Origin: Bradyrhizobium sp. CCGB01
GTDB taxonomy: Bacteria; Pseudomonadota; Alphaproteobacteria; Rhizobiales; Xanthobacteraceae
Direction of reading: 5' to 3'
Assembly (NCBI RefSeq): GCF_024199795.1
Contig: NZ_JANADK010000001.1
Coordinates: 310,001-374,000, forward strand
DNA length: 64,000 bases
Shown here: piece by piece, positions 46,461 through 55,543 of the stretch
How positions within the stretch are numbered: position 1 is the first letter of the stretch
How the letters are laid out: every line of letters begins with the position of its first letter
Made by a program: the position numbers and the translations under genes
The notes under the pieces: generated by a model
Databases searched by the model: none
Told to the model about the DNA's origin: nothing
Seen by the model: the letters and a program-made list of their open reading frames with translations, nothing else

Positions 46461-46545
46461 GTCATTGCGAGGAGCGCAAGCGACGAAGCAATCCAGAGTA
46501 TCTCCGCGGAAAGATTCTGGATTGCTTCGCTGCGCTCGCAATGAC
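46461..46545. repeat. GTCATTGCGAG ... CTCGCAATGAC palindrome, copy 2
   Basis: Perfect 11-base outer arms and inner AGCAATCCAGA/TCTGGATTGCT arms, closely matching the element at 38280-38361. Together with the next repeat it fills the 46441-46703 gap between holA and parB, in which I see no gene. Confidence 0.92.
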
Positions 46546-46584
46546 GATGTGGAAGCAGAAGCGCGTCGCAATGACGGCCATAGT

Positions 46585-46684
46585 TCCTCATCCTGAGGAG
46601 CGCGCTCTAGCGCGCGTCTCGAAGGATGAAGGCCCGGGCCCTCGCCCTTCGAGACGCCGCTTCGCGGCTCCTCAGGGTGAGGGT
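46585..46684. repeat. CTCATCCTGAGGAGC...CTCCTCAGGGTGAG palindrome
   Basis: A hairpin of CTCATCCTGAGGAGCGCG with GCTCCTCAGGGTGAGGG as the opposite arm and inner TCTCGAAGG/CCTTCGAGA arms. A further dispersed intergenic element between holA and parB. Confidence 0.85.
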
Positions 46685-46703
46685 GAGACAGTGCGAGTAA
46701 GGA

Positions 46704-47591
46704 CTAGAGCGCGCCCTTCGCCAGCCGCTTCATCACCTCGTCGAGCTGATCGAGGTTGCGGTAATTGATCTGGACGGAGCCGCCGGGGTCGCGGTGATTG
46801 ACGGTGACCTTGAGCCCGAGCGCATCGCTGACACGCTTCTCCAGATCGATCGTGTCGGGGTCCTTTTCCTTACCGCCGGTGGCGCGCGCCTTCTGCGGCT
46901 TGCGCTCCGGCACGCCCTCTTCATGTGCCAGCGCCTCGGCCTGACGGACGTTGAGGCCCTCCTCGACGATGCGCCTGGCGGCCGCGACCGGATCGGGCAC
47001 GCCGATCAGCGCACGGGCGTGACCGGCCGTCAGCTCGCCGCTCGTGATCAAGGCCTGCACCTCGGCCGGCAGTTTCGTCAGCCGCATCATGTTGGCGATG
47101 TGGCTGCGGCTCTTGCCGACGACTTTTGCGATGTCGTCCTGGCTGCGTTTGAACTCGTTGGCCAGCGCGTGATAGCCCAGCGCCTCTTCCATCGGGTTGA
47201 GGTCTTCGCGCTGAACGTTCTCGACGATCGCGAATTCCAGCGCATCGCTGTCGCTGATGTCGACCGGGACGATCGGCACTTCGTGCAGGCCGGCCATCTG
47301 CGAGGCGCGCCAGCGCCGTTCGCCGGCGATGATCTCGTAGCGGTCCTGCGCGCCCTTCACCGGACGCACCACGATCGGCTGGATCACGCCGTGCTGCCTG
47401 ATCGAATCGGAGAGCTCCTTGAGCTCGGTCTCCGAAAACGTGCGCCGCGGGTTGCGCGGATTGGGCTTGACGAATTCGATCGGCACCTTGCGCTGCGCGC
47501 GCGGACGATCGACGTGCTGAGCCTCGCCGCCGACATCGCCGATCAGACTCGCAAGACCCCGGCCCAGTCGCGAACGCGCTTCGTCGGCCAT
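46704..47591 (-). CDS. parB: Chromosome-partitioning protein ParB
   Basis: A 295-residue ParB. It has the CTP-binding fold with GERRWRASQMAG (GERR motif), NVQREDLNPMEEALGYHAL, a helix-turn-helix (DDIAKVVGKSRSHIANMMRLTKLP) and a C-terminal dimerisation segment. It loads at parS and spreads as a CTP clamp. The start at 47591 (MADEARSRLGRGL) is conserved; the longer frame adds seven residues. Six parS sites lie 1.6-4.3 kb upstream. Confidence 0.96.
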   Translation of the reverse strand: MADEARSRLGRGLASLIGDVGGEAQHVDRPRAQRKVPIEFVKPNPRNPRRTFSETELKELSDSIRQHGVIQPIVVRPVKGAQDRYEIIAGERRWRASQMAGLHEVPIVPVDISDSDALEFAIVENVQREDLNPMEEALGYHALANEFKRSQDDIAKVVGKSRSHIANMMRLTKLPAEVQALITSGELTAGHARALIGVPDPVAAARRIVEEGLNVRQAEALAHEEGVPERKPQKARATGGKEKDPDTIDLEKRVSDALGLKVTVNHRDPGGSVQINYRNLDQLDEVMKRLAKGAL

Positions 47592-47649
47592 CGCCAGCTC
47601 CCTTGGATTCACGGTGCAGCACTCCAGAACTGAATTTCGAATCGTAGAT

Positions 47650-47736
47650 CGTAGGGTGGGTTAGCGTAGCGTAACCCACCATTGGTTTGTTCGAGGTGGC
47701 AGACGTGGTGGGTGCCTTCGGCTAACCCACCCTACG
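47650..47736. repeat. CGTAGGGTGGGTTAG inverted repeat, copy 2 (parA-parB gap)
   Basis: Perfect 15-base outer arms (47650-47664; 47722-47736), identical to those at 34491-34605. It occupies most of the 159 bp between parA and parB, inside what is normally one operon. Confidence 0.9.
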
Positions 47737-47750
47737 TACCTACGGCATTG

Positions 47751-48620
47751 TCAATGCGTGACGCGCAGCTCGCGCTCGCGCTGGATCACTTCGGTGGCGA
47801 GCCGCAGATAGGCTTCGCTGCCGACGCATTTGAGATCGTAGACCAGGACCGGCTTGCCGTAGGACGGCGCTTCCGAGATGCGCACGTTGCGCGGGATCAT
47901 AGTCTTGTAGACCTTCTCGCCCATGAACTGACGGACGTCGGCGACGACCTGGTTCGAGAGGTTGTTGCGCGAGTCGAACATGGTCAGCACGATGCCGTGG
48001 ATCGACAGGTTCGGATTGAGCGTCGAGCGCACCTGCTCCACGGTCTGGAGCAATTGCGACAGACCTTCGAGCGCGAAGAACTCGCACTGCAGCGGCACCA
48101 GAATCGCGTCGGAGGCGGCCATCGCGTTCACCGTGAGCAGGTTGAGCGAGGGCGGGCAGTCGATCAGCACATAGGTGTAATCGGCGTCCGGCGAGACGTT
48201 GTTGTTGAGCGCGCCGATGGCGTCGCGCAGCTTGAACGCACGACCGGGCGTGGTGCCGAGCTCGAGCTCGAGGCCGGAGAGATCCATGGTCGAGGGCGCA
48301 ATGTGCAGCCGCGGCACCGCGGTCGAAACAACTGCCTCGCGCAGCGGGGCTTCACCGATCAGCACGTCGTAGGTCGAGCAGGAGCGGTTGCGGCGATCGA
48401 TGCCGAGACCGGTCGAGGCGTTGCCCTGCGGATCGAGATCGACGATCAGGACGCGCTCGCCGATCGCAGCGAGTGCCGTGCCAAGATTAATCGCCGTGGT
48501 TGTTTTTCCCACGCCGCCCTTCTGATTCGCCAGCGCCAGGATGCGCGGGTGGCCCTGCGGGACCTCAGCGGTCTGTTCCTGGGCGGTTTGTTCTTGCTGC
48601 GGCTCGTCAATTACGCTCAT
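47751..48620 (-). CDS. parA: Chromosome-partitioning ATPase ParA
   Basis: A 289-residue deviant-Walker ATPase: ILALANQKGGVGKTTTAINLG, VLIVDLDPQGNASTGLGI and VLIDCPPSLNLLTVNAM. It forms the nucleoid gradient that moves ParB-parS. The start at 48620 (MSVIDEP) is preferred over a frame six codons longer. Next upstream is rsmG, with 31 bp between. Confidence 0.97.
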   Translation of the reverse strand: MSVIDEPQQEQTAQEQTAEVPQGHPRILALANQKGGVGKTTTAINLGTALAAIGERVLIVDLDPQGNASTGLGIDRRNRSCSTYDVLIGEAPLREAVVSTAVPRLHIAPSTMDLSGLELELGTTPGRAFKLRDAIGALNNNVSPDADYTYVLIDCPPSLNLLTVNAMAASDAILVPLQCEFFALEGLSQLLQTVEQVRSTLNPNLSIHGIVLTMFDSRNNLSNQVVADVRQFMGEKVYKTMIPRNVRISEAPSYGKPVLVYDLKCVGSEAYLRLATEVIQRERELRVTH

Positions 48621-48651
48621 CGCAAATTCCCCAATCAACCCCTGGAACGAC

Positions 48652-49425
48652 TCACCCGCGCCGTTCGACGGACGTCAGCTCGACGATCCAACCGTCACCT
48701 GTCCGACTCTGGTGAAGCTGCGGCTGAATATTCCAATATTTAGCGGCTTCGGTCAATTCAGCCTCTACATCTTGACCCTTCAGAAACAACGCTTTTGCGC
48801 CCTGGCGCATCAGCGGCTCCGCAAAGCCGATGAGTTGATGTAGCGGAGCGAGCGCGCGCGCGGTGACGCAATCGACGGGGCCGGTGATTCTATCCACATT
48901 ATCCCCGATCTCAGCCAGATGTACGACTCCCGGAGATGTGGTGACGCGGATTGCTTCGCGCAGAAAGGCGGCCTTCTTGGCGATTCGCTCGACGAGATGG
49001 ACGCTGGTATCAGGCGTCCCGGCCATGGCGCAGGCGAGCACGACGCCGGGAAAGCCGCCACCGCTGCCGAGGTCGGCCCAGCGTTTGGCCGAAGGCGCGA
49101 GAGCCACGAGCTGGAGCGAGTCGGCGATGTGCCGGGTCCAGAGGTACGGCAAGGTCGAGGGCGCGACCAAATTGGTCTTGGCCTGCCACGCCCTGAGCAG
49201 CGTGATATAGTGATCAAGCCGGGCTTCGGTTTCACGTGAAACGGGCGCGAGCTTGAGGGCCGCGACCTTGTCCGCGGCGATGATCGAATCCAGCGCCTGA
49301 TCGTTGGCGCTGGCCTTGTCGAACTTCGGCCCGGCCGGCGGCTGCTCGGTTCGCCGAGCGGCGCCCTCACCTGCTCCGGGTCGTCGCGATAGCGGTCTGT
49401 CCCCGCCCGATCCGCGCTGTTTCAC
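48652..49425 (-). CDS. rsmG: 16S rRNA (guanine527-N7)-methyltransferase RsmG
   Basis: A 257-residue SAM-dependent methyltransferase with TNLVAPSTLPYLWTRHIADSLQL and the SAM motif WADLGSGGGFPG, ending in WIVELTSV. It methylates 16S rRNA G527. It is longer than usual (about 210) with an N-terminal Pro/Arg-rich extension. No later in-frame ATG, GTG or TTG precedes the conserved core, so the GTG at 49425 is likely; it lies inside a parS palindrome. A second parS is in coding sequence (encodes PVSRE). Confidence 0.93.
   Translation of the reverse strand: MKQRGSGGDRPLSRRPGAGEGAARRTEQPPAGPKFDKASANDQALDSIIAADKVAALKLAPVSRETEARLDHYITLLRAWQAKTNLVAPSTLPYLWTRHIADSLQLVALAPSAKRWADLGSGGGFPGVVLACAMAGTPDTSVHLVERIAKKAAFLREAIRVTTSPGVVHLAEIGDNVDRITGPVDCVTARALAPLHQLIGFAEPLMRQGAKALFLKGQDVEAELTEAAKYWNIQPQLHQSRTGDGWIVELTSVERRG
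49229..49242. other. parS site 1 (inside rsmG)
   Basis: Perfect GTTTCACGTGAAAC, the 14-base core of the conserved parS sequence bound by ParB. It lies within the rsmG coding sequence, where it encodes part of PVSRE. Confidence 0.93.
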
Positions 49426-49432
49426 GTGAAAC
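49419..49432. other. parS site 2 (overlaps rsmG start codon)
   Basis: Perfect GTTTCACGTGAAAC. The minus-strand GTG start of rsmG (49425-49423) falls inside the palindrome, and the site ends 3 bp from the mnmG stop. Confidence 0.93.
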
Positions 49433-49434
49433 GC

Positions 49435-51315
49435 CTATGCGATTGCCTTGGAGGTCTTCCGAGCTTCGCGGCGGAGATAGGCCGCGAGGATGCCGAGCGC
49501 CGCTGGCGTCATTCCGTCGATCCGGCCGGCCTGGCCGACCGTGAACGGGCGCGCCTTCTCCAGCTTCGCCCGCACCTCATTGGAGAGACCCGGCACGAGC
49601 TGGTAGTCGACTTCGGAAAGCACCATGCCCTCGTCCCGCCTGAAGGCTTCGACGTCGGCACTCTGGCGCTCCAGATAGACGTCGTACTTGGCGTCGATCT
49701 CGAGATGGGTCGCAATCACAGCATCAATGGCGGACAGCTCCGGCCAGATCGCACGGACCTGGCTCCAGCCGATATCCGGATAGGCCATCAGCTCGAACGC
49801 CGACCGGCGCTGACCATCCCGGTTCAGGGACAGTCCGTGCTTGATCGCTTCGTTCGGGGTGATCGTGAGGGACTTCGAGAGTGCCCTGGCCGCGTTCAGG
49901 GCATCCATCTTGGCCCGGTGATGCCGGGTTCGGGCTGTCCCGACACACCCCAGGGCGATGCCCTTCTCGGTCAGGCGCTGGTCGGCGTTGTCGGCCCGAA
50001 GCGTCAGCCGGTACTCGGCCCTGGAGGTGAACATCCGATAGGGCTCGCTGATGCCACGGGTGACGAGATCGTCGATCATCACCCCGAGATAGCCGTCCGC
50101 ACGGTCGAACACGGTCAGCGCGGCGCCGCTTGCCGCCAGCGCAGCATTCAGACCGGCCACGATGCCCTGACCGGCCGCTTCCTCATATCCCGTCGTGCCA
50201 TTGATCTGCCCGGCCAGGAACAGACCGCGCAGACGCTTGGTCTGGAGGGTTGGATCGAGCTCACGGGGATCGATGTGGTCGTACTCGATGGCATAGCCCG
50301 GACGGACCATCTTCACACGCTTAAGGCCGGGGATGCTGGCGAGGATCGCAAGCTGGACCTCTTCCGGCAGCGAGGTCGAGATACCGTTGGGATAGACCGT
50401 GCTGTCGTCGAGCCCTTCCGGCTCCAGGAAGATCTGATGGCCGTCGCGGTCGCCGAACCGGACGATCTTGTCCTCGATCGAGGGACAATAGCGCGGTCCG
50501 GAGCTCTTGATCTGGCCGGAGTACATCGGGGAGCGATGGACATTGGCCCGGATCACCTCGTGGGTGGCGGACGTGGTGCGGGTGATCCCGCACTGGATCT
50601 GCGGGGTCGTGATCCGCTCCGTCATCACCGAGAACGGTTCCGGCGGCTCGTCTCCGGGCTGCATCTCGACCGCGGACCAGTCGATCGTGGTGCCATCCAG
50701 ACGGGGCGGCGTGCCGGTCTTGAGCCGACCAAGAGTGAAGCCGGCACGTTCAAAGGAGCTGGAAAGGCCCATCGCGGGGGCCTCACCGACCCGGCCGGCG
50801 GGCCAATTCTTCTCTCCGAGATGGATCAAACCGCGGAGAAAGGTACCGGTGGTGATGACAACGGCCCCTGCCCGAAGCTCCCGGCCATCGGCCAAGCGCA
50901 GTCCGGTCACCCGTCCCTCGACAACGATCAGCTCGTCGGCCTCGCCTTCAATGACGGAAAGACCTTCAGTCGCGGTGATCGCTGCCTGCATCGCCGCGGC
51001 ATAAAGCTTCCGATCGGCCTGGGCGCGAGGACCGCGCACAGCGGGGCCCTTTCGGCGGTTGAGGACACGAAACTGGATGCCACCGGCATCACCGACCCGG
51101 CCCATCAAACCGTCGAGAGCATCAACTTCACGGACCAGATGTCCCTTGCCGAGGCCGCCAATGGCGGGGTTGCAGGACATCGCGCCGATGGTGGAGAAGC
51201 GGTGCGTCACCAGAGCAGTTGTCGCGCCCATGCGGGCGGAGGCAGCCGCGGCCTCACAGCCGGCATGACCACCACCAATGACGATGACGTCAAAACTCTC
51301 GCGCTCTGTTCGCAT
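49435..51315 (-). CDS. mnmG: tRNA uridine-5-carboxymethylaminomethyl modification enzyme MnmG (GidA)
   Basis: A 626-residue FAD protein: [23 protein letters not shown] at the N-terminus, [14 protein letters not shown], and a C-terminal helical domain. With MnmE it modifies the wobble uridine of several tRNAs. The start at 51315 is set by the dinucleotide-binding strand; the frame extends 54 codons upstream through a parS site and the dispersed 24-bp motif and is not expected to be translated. Confidence 0.96.
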   Translation of the reverse strand: MRTERESFDVIVIGGGHAGCEAAAASARMGATTALVTHRFSTIGAMSCNPAIGGLGKGHLVREVDALDGLMGRVGDAGGIQFRVLNRRKGPAVRGPRAQADRKLYAAAMQAAITATEGLSVIEGEADELIVVEGRVTGLRLADGRELRAGAVVITTGTFLRGLIHLGEKNWPAGRVGEAPAMGLSSSFERAGFTLGRLKTGTPPRLDGTTIDWSAVEMQPGDEPPEPFSVMTERITTPQIQCGITRTTSATHEVIRANVHRSPMYSGQIKSSGPRYCPSIEDKIVRFGDRDGHQIFLEPEGLDDSTVYPNGISTSLPEEVQLAILASIPGLKRVKMVRPGYAIEYDHIDPRELDPTLQTKRLRGLFLAGQINGTTGYEEAAGQGIVAGLNAALAASGAALTVFDRADGYLGVMIDDLVTRGISEPYRMFTSRAEYRLTLRADNADQRLTEKGIALGCVGTARTRHHRAKMDALNAARALSKSLTITPNEAIKHGLSLNRDGQRRSAFELMAYPDIGWSQVRAIWPELSAIDAVIATHLEIDAKYDVYLERQSADVEAFRRDEGMVLSEVDYQLVPGLSNEVRAKLEKARPFTVGQAGRIDGMTPAALGILAAYLRREARKTSKAIA

Positions 51316-51370
51316 GGGCGGACTTCTATCCCAGCGGCGGGAAAGCCGGAAGTGGAAACTGGGGGCGGGT

Positions 51371-51384
51371 GTTTCACGTGAAAC
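51371..51384. other. parS site 3 (mnmG-mnmE intergenic)
   Basis: Perfect GTTTCACGTGAAAC, 56 bp upstream of the mnmG start. Confidence 0.92.
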
Positions 51385-51414
51385 GGGTGAGGCGGAGCCT
51401 AGAATGCGTTTTGA

Positions 51415-51438
51415 CGAAAACAACCCCATGCACAGTAG
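51415..51438. repeat. Dispersed 24-bp motif, copy 2
   Basis: Identical to 4133-4156 (core ACAACCCCATGCACAG). Lies 100 bp upstream of the minus-strand mnmG start, between parS sites 3 and 4. On the minus strand it again reads as MGLFS, here in frame with mnmG. The 51316-51925 gap (610 bp) otherwise holds parS sites 3-6 and two palindromic repeats, no gene. Confidence 0.8.
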
Positions 51439-51495
51439 GAAGGGAGTTGAAGAGGCTGCTGTTTCCCGGGGGAGCAAAGTGGGCGCACAGGCTGC

Positions 51496-51509
51496 GTTTC
51501 ACGTGAAAC
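51496..51509. other. parS site 4 (mnmG-mnmE intergenic)
   Basis: Perfect GTTTCACGTGAAAC. Confidence 0.92.
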
Positions 51510-51598
51510 AGTGTAGGTCGACGCGAAGAGGCAAGAGGCTCCGCTCTTGGTGTAGCGTCCACCATAGCGAGGGATCGAACGTGGCGGAGCCTCACCTG

Positions 51599-51674
51599 GT
51601 CATTGGAGCGGAGCGAAGCAATTCAGCACCCCACCCGGTCTGGATCGCTTCGCGGTAAGAGCTCTTCGCAATGA
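51599..51674. repeat. GTCATTG...GCAATGAC element, degenerate copy 3
   Basis: An imperfect version of the elements at 38280 and 46461, with GCGAAGCAATTC facing GGATCGCTTCG and terminal GTCATTG/GCAATGAC. Confidence 0.65.
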
Positions 51675-51733
51675 CGAGTTTGGGGCTTGGGCGCTCCTCT
51701 AAATCCCCTACTGCTCCGGTGCGCCAATGCGGA

Positions 51734-51814
51734 GCCCGGATGGAGCGAAGCGAAATCCGCGGGCCCGTCAGGTCGGCGCAAGCGGACCCGGATTACGCTT
51801 CGCTCCATCCGGGC
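51734..51814. repeat. GCCCGGATGGAGCGAAGCG inverted repeat
   Basis: Nineteen-base perfect arms, GCCCGGATGGAGCGAAGCG and CGCTTCGCTCCATCCGGGC, 43 bp apart. A long hairpin-forming intergenic element between parS sites 4 and 5. Confidence 0.9.
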
Positions 51815-51831
51815 TAGGAGGGATCGAATCT

Positions 51832-51845
51832 GTTTCACGTGAAAC
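51832..51845. other. parS site 5 (full 16-mer)
   Basis: The 14-base core with both flanking bases gives the complete TGTTTCACGTGAAACA palindrome (51831-51846), the best match in the window. Confidence 0.95.
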
Positions 51846-51866
51846 AAGATGGAACCCCGGTTCCCC

Positions 51867-51880
51867 GTTTCACGTGAAGC
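51867..51880. other. parS-like site 6 (one mismatch)
   Basis: GTTTCACGTGAAGC differs from the core at one base in the right arm. It lies 22 bp from site 5 and 46 bp downstream of the mnmE stop. Confidence 0.75.
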
Positions 51881-51925
51881 AGCAAGGATTGGAACAAGCG
51901 CTAGTTCTACATTGAAGAACTAGCG

Positions 51926-53281
51926 CTACTTTCCGATGCAGAATTTCTGGAAGATGGCGCCAAGGACGTCCTCGACGTCCACCCGGCCGAGCAACCGGCC
52001 CAGGGCATAAGCGGCAGCACGCAGCTCTTCGGCGGCGAGCTCTTCGCCCTCTTCTACAAGGTCCAGACTCCGGCGCAAACTGCCTGCCGCGCGGCTCAAC
52101 AGATCGCGCTGGCGAGCCCGGGTCACCACGGCGCCTTCGCTGGCTCCAAAAAATTCGGCGGCGAATGTCACGAGAGCCTCGACCAGCTCGGCGATGCCAT
52201 CGCCCCGGCTCGCCGAGATCCCGAACTCGCCGTGCGAACCGGAACCCCCGGCCCCGCCAAGGTCGATCTTGTTGCGCACAATCCAGACTTGGCCAATGGA
52301 CCCGACGCGGTCGCCGAATTTCCGAAGTGACTGCAGCGCGTCCGGATCGGTCGCTTGCTCCGCGTCGACCAGCCACAGCACGAGGTCCGCGTCTTCGGCT
52401 CGCGCCCGCGCCCGGCGCACCCCCTCCTGCTCCACGGGATCGTCGGTCTCGCGAATGCCGGCGGTGTCGATGATCGTCACCGGATAGCCATCGAGATCGA
52501 GCTGCACTTCGATGACGTCACGCGTCGTGCCGGCGTGTGGCGAGACAATCGCGACATCGCGGCGCGCCAGCTGATTGATCAGCGTGGACTTGCCGACATT
52601 CGGCTCCCCCGCAATCGCAACCACGAGGCCGTCGCGGAGGCGTTCAGAATGTCCCTGTGCCGCAAGGACTTTTGTAATTTCATCGTGCAGCGCCTTGATC
52701 GCCTTGACCGCAGGCGCCATCAATTCCGCGGGCACATCGCCCTCGTCCGAAAAATCGATGCCGGCCTCGATCAAGGCCGAGGCTTCGATGATGCGCTCGC
52801 GCCAGTCGCGCGCGCGATTGCCGAGCAAGCCCTGCAACTGGCGGAGCGCCTGGCGGCGCTGACGATCGGTGTCGGCGTGAATGAGATCGTCGAGGCCTTC
52901 GGCTTCGGTGAGGTCGAGCTTGCCGTTCTCGAACGCCCGCCGCGTGAACTCGCCGGGCTCGGCCGCGCGCGTGTTCGGAATTTGCGAAATAGCGGCGAGG
53001 AGCGCCGCCAGTACCGCGCGGCCACCATGGACATGGAATTCGGCGACGTCCTCACCGGTGGCGCTTGCCGGCCCCGGAAACCAGAGCACCACCGCGTCAT
53101 CGAGCGGCTGGTTCGCACTATCGCGGAGCAGCCGGCGGCTGGCCTGTCTCGGCGCCGGGCGCTCACCTGCGAGCGTCGCCAACGCCAGTCCGGCCTGCGA
53201 CCCGGACACGCGCACCACCGCGATCGCGCTTGGCGCACGGCCGGACGACAGCGCGAAGATGGTCTGGTCTCGCGGATGCAT
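51926..53281 (-). CDS. mnmE: tRNA modification GTPase MnmE (TrmE)
   Basis: A 451-residue protein with an N-terminal tetrahydrofolate-binding domain ([21 protein letters not shown]) and a central G domain ([31 protein letters not shown]). It ends in the C-terminal FCIGK, whose Cys is the family signature. It partners MnmG, encoded 610 bp downstream beyond the parS cluster. Confidence 0.97.
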   Translation of the reverse strand: MHPRDQTIFALSSGRAPSAIAVVRVSGSQAGLALATLAGERPAPRQASRRLLRDSANQPLDDAVVLWFPGPASATGEDVAEFHVHGGRAVLAALLAAISQIPNTRAAEPGEFTRRAFENGKLDLTEAEGLDDLIHADTDRQRRQALRQLQGLLGNRARDWRERIIEASALIEAGIDFSDEGDVPAELMAPAVKAIKALHDEITKVLAAQGHSERLRDGLVVAIAGEPNVGKSTLINQLARRDVAIVSPHAGTTRDVIEVQLDLDGYPVTIIDTAGIRETDDPVEQEGVRRARARAEDADLVLWLVDAEQATDPDALQSLRKFGDRVGSIGQVWIVRNKIDLGGAGGSGSHGEFGISASRGDGIAELVEALVTFAAEFFGASEGAVVTRARQRDLLSRAAGSLRRSLDLVEEGEELAAEELRAAAYALGRLLGRVDVEDVLGAIFQKFCIGK

Positions 53282-53397
53282 GGCCTATTTGTCCGGCTGT
53301 GGGCGAAAAGGCAAACGCCCCAGTTTTGAGATGGAAATCCCAATTTGCTGCGTTGGAACCCGCAGCAAGACCCGTATTGCGTGGCAATATACACAGA

Positions 53398-53416
53398 GAA
53401 TTTTGCTGCAAAATTC
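53398..53416. promoter_or_regulatory. GAATTTTGC-T-GCAAAATTC palindrome upstream of mnmE
   Basis: A perfect 9-base-arm inverted repeat, AT-rich, 116 bp upstream of the mnmE start, within the 53282-53596 gap. TTTGCTGC occurs twice more nearby (about 53344 and 53582). It may be a regulator site for mnmE; nothing identifies the protein. The rest of the gap holds the rho terminator and no gene. Confidence 0.55.
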
Positions 53417-53550
53417 CTCCGCGGAGAACCTCTCGGCGCGACCCATGTCAGGTTTTTACGTAAGCAGGTCAGAGGCTTGAGAGATATCCGGATCCGCGCT
53501 TCCAGCAACTTCCCATGCTGCACTATCGCTGCAGCAAAGCTGCACAAACG

Positions 53551-53574
53551 AAAAAGGGCGCCCGAAGGCGCCCT
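53551..53574 (-). terminator. Intrinsic terminator of rho
   Basis: On the minus strand, stem AGGGCGCC/GGCGCCCT with a TTCG tetraloop is followed by TTTT, 22 bp after the rho stop. Confidence 0.88.
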
Positions 53575-53596
53575 CTGATCGTTTGCTGCAACACAC

Positions 53597-54862
53597 TCAG
53601 GTGTTCATCGAGTCGAAGAACTCCGAATTGCTCTTGGTCGAGCGCAGCTTGTCGAGCAGGAAGTCGATCGCGTCCATCGTGCCCATCGGGTTGAGGATGC
53701 GGCGGAGCACGTACATCTTCTTGAGCACCTGCGGATCGGTGATGAGCTCCTCCTTGCGGGTGCCGGAGCGCGAGATGTCGATCGCCGGGAAGGTGCGCTT
53801 GTCCGAGACCTTGCGGTCCAGGATCAGTTCCGAGTTACCGGTGCCCTTGAACTCTTCGAAGATGACTTCGTCCATGCGGCTACCGGTATCGACCAGCGCG
53901 GTCGCGATGATGGTCAGCGAGCCGCCCTCCTCGATGTTGCGGGCGGCACCGAAGAAGCGCTTGGGACGCTGGAGCGCGTTGGCGTCGACGCCACCGGTCA
54001 GCACCTTGCCGGATGACGGCACCACGGTGTTGTAGGCGCGACCGAGGCGCGTAATCGAATCGAGCAGGATCACGACGTCGCGGCCATGCTCGACCAGGCG
54101 CTTGGCTTTCTCGATCACCATCTCGGCGACCTGGACGTGACGCACCGCCGGCTCGTCGAAGGTCGACGACACGACCTCGCCCTTCACCGAGCGCTGCATG
54201 TCCGTGACTTCTTCCGGACGCTCGTCGATCAGAAGCACGATCAGATAGCATTCGGGATGATTGTGCGTGATCGAGTGCGCGATGTTCTGCATCAGCACGG
54301 TTTTACCGGTCCGCGGCGGCGCGACGATCAGCGCGCGCTGGCCCTTGCCGATCGGGGCTACGATGTCGATCACCCTTGCAGAAAGGTCTTTCCGCGTCGG
54401 ATCGTCGATTTCCATGCGGAATCGCTGATTCGGAAACAGCGGCGTGAGGTTGTCGAAATTGACCTTGTGCTTGGCCTTTTCCGGGTCCTCGAAATTGAGC
54501 GTGTTGACCTTCAGCAGCGCGAAATAGCGCTCGCCCTCTTTCGGGCTGCGAATGTGGCCTTCGATGGTGTCGCCGGTGCGCAGGCCGAAACGGCGGATCT
54601 GCGAGGGCGAAACGTAGATGTCGTCCGGGCCCGGCAGATAATTCGCATCGGGCGAGCGGAGGAAGCCGAAACCGTCGGAGAGCACTTCGACGACGCCTTC
54701 GCCGACGATGTCGGTTTCGGCGAGCGCAAGCTGCTTCAGGATGGCAAACAACAGCTCCTGCTTGCGCATGGTGCTGGCATTCTCGACCCCATTCTCTTCC
54801 GCGAACGAGACGAGCTCGGCCGGCGTCTTCGACTTGAGGTCCTGGAGTTTAATTTCCCGCAT
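53597..54862 (-). CDS. rho: Transcription termination factor Rho
   Basis: A 421-residue hexameric RNA helicase. N-terminal helix-extended domain [22 protein letters not shown], an RNA-binding cold-shock-like domain ([26 protein letters not shown] split by linker), and the motor with Walker [15 protein letters not shown]-loop and R-loop regions ([32 protein letters not shown]) follow. No large inserted domain as in actinobacterial Rho. It terminates transcripts at Rho sites. Confidence 0.97.
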   Translation of the reverse strand: MREIKLQDLKSKTPAELVSFAEENGVENASTMRKQELLFAILKQLALAETDIVGEGVVEVLSDGFGFLRSPDANYLPGPDDIYVSPSQIRRFGLRTGDTIEGHIRSPKEGERYFALLKVNTLNFEDPEKAKHKVNFDNLTPLFPNQRFRMEIDDPTRKDLSARVIDIVAPIGKGQRALIVAPPRTGKTVLMQNIAHSITHNHPECYLIVLLIDERPEEVTDMQRSVKGEVVSSTFDEPAVRHVQVAEMVIEKAKRLVEHGRDVVILLDSITRLGRAYNTVVPSSGKVLTGGVDANALQRPKRFFGAARNIEEGGSLTIIATALVDTGSRMDEVIFEEFKGTGNSELILDRKVSDKRTFPAIDISRSGTRKEELITDPQVLKKMYVLRRILNPMGTMDAIDFLLDKLRSTKSNSEFFDSMNT

Positions 54863-55108
54863 TGGGGTGGTCCTGTGGGGTAACCTTGGGAGGGGGTGCG
54901 AGGAGGCTCTGAAATGCGGACGTGAGAAGGTAAGGTCCGCAGGTCTGGCAAGGTGAGCGCCGGTGAGGCTTAAACCTGATGCGGTGTCCGGCCTCTGGAA
55001 AGCTCAGACAAAACCACATCCGCCTGCGTTGGGTGGGATGTCGCCAATATAGAAAATCGCTTTCCACTCCGCAAGCCGAAGCACTGAGCGATTCATCGCG
55101 GGTCCTGT

Positions 55109-55543
55109 CTAGAACGGCTTCACGATCACCATGATGACGATGAAAATCATCAGAACAGTCGGCACCTCATTGATAATCCGATAGAATTTCTGGCTCCGGG
55201 GTCGCCGGTCGGCGGCAAAGTCCTTGAGCCAGCGCGCAAAAAAGCCGTGGACCGCGGACATCGCCAGGACCAGTGCCAGTTTTACGTGCAGCCAGCCGAA
55301 AGAGAACCAGTGGCCGGCCCAGGCAAGATAGAGCCCGGCAAGCCATGTGACGATCATGGCGGGGTTGATGATCGCCTTGAGCAGCCGGCGTTCCATCACC
55401 TTGAACGTTTCCGACTGTTTCGAGCCGATTTCGGCCTCGGAGTGATAAACGAACAGTCGTGGCAGATAGAGCATGCCCGCCATCCAGGAGATGACGGCGA
55501 TCACATGCAGCGCCTTGATCCAGAGATAGACGTCTTCGAACAT
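55109..55543 (-). CDS. hemJ: Protoporphyrinogen IX oxidase HemJ (UPF0093)
   Basis: A 144-residue protein with four membrane helices and the HemJ signature YLWIKALHVIAVISWMAGMLYLPRLFVYH, including the conserved His and an Arg. It oxidises protoporphyrinogen IX in haem synthesis in organisms lacking HemG/HemY. The start at 55543 (MFEDVYLW) fits the family; the frame is open 25 codons further. hemJ/hemE neighbours are commonly next to oriC in alphaproteobacteria; hemE is not in this window. Confidence 0.93.
   Translation of the reverse strand: MFEDVYLWIKALHVIAVISWMAGMLYLPRLFVYHSEAEIGSKQSETFKVMERRLLKAIINPAMIVTWLAGLYLAWAGHWFSFGWLHVKLALVLAMSAVHGFFARWLKDFAADRRPRSQKFYRIINEVPTVLMIFIVIMVIVKPF

Noticed and set aside
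49369..49425. A shorter rsmG start
   Set aside because: No in-frame ATG, GTG or TTG occurs before the conserved core, so the start within parS was kept.
51316..51477. mnmG with 54 extra N-terminal residues through a parS site and the 24-bp motif
   Set aside because: The FAD-binding strand begins right after the ATG at 51315; the extension is unconserved, and parS is a DNA site, though the in-frame MGLFS remains curious.
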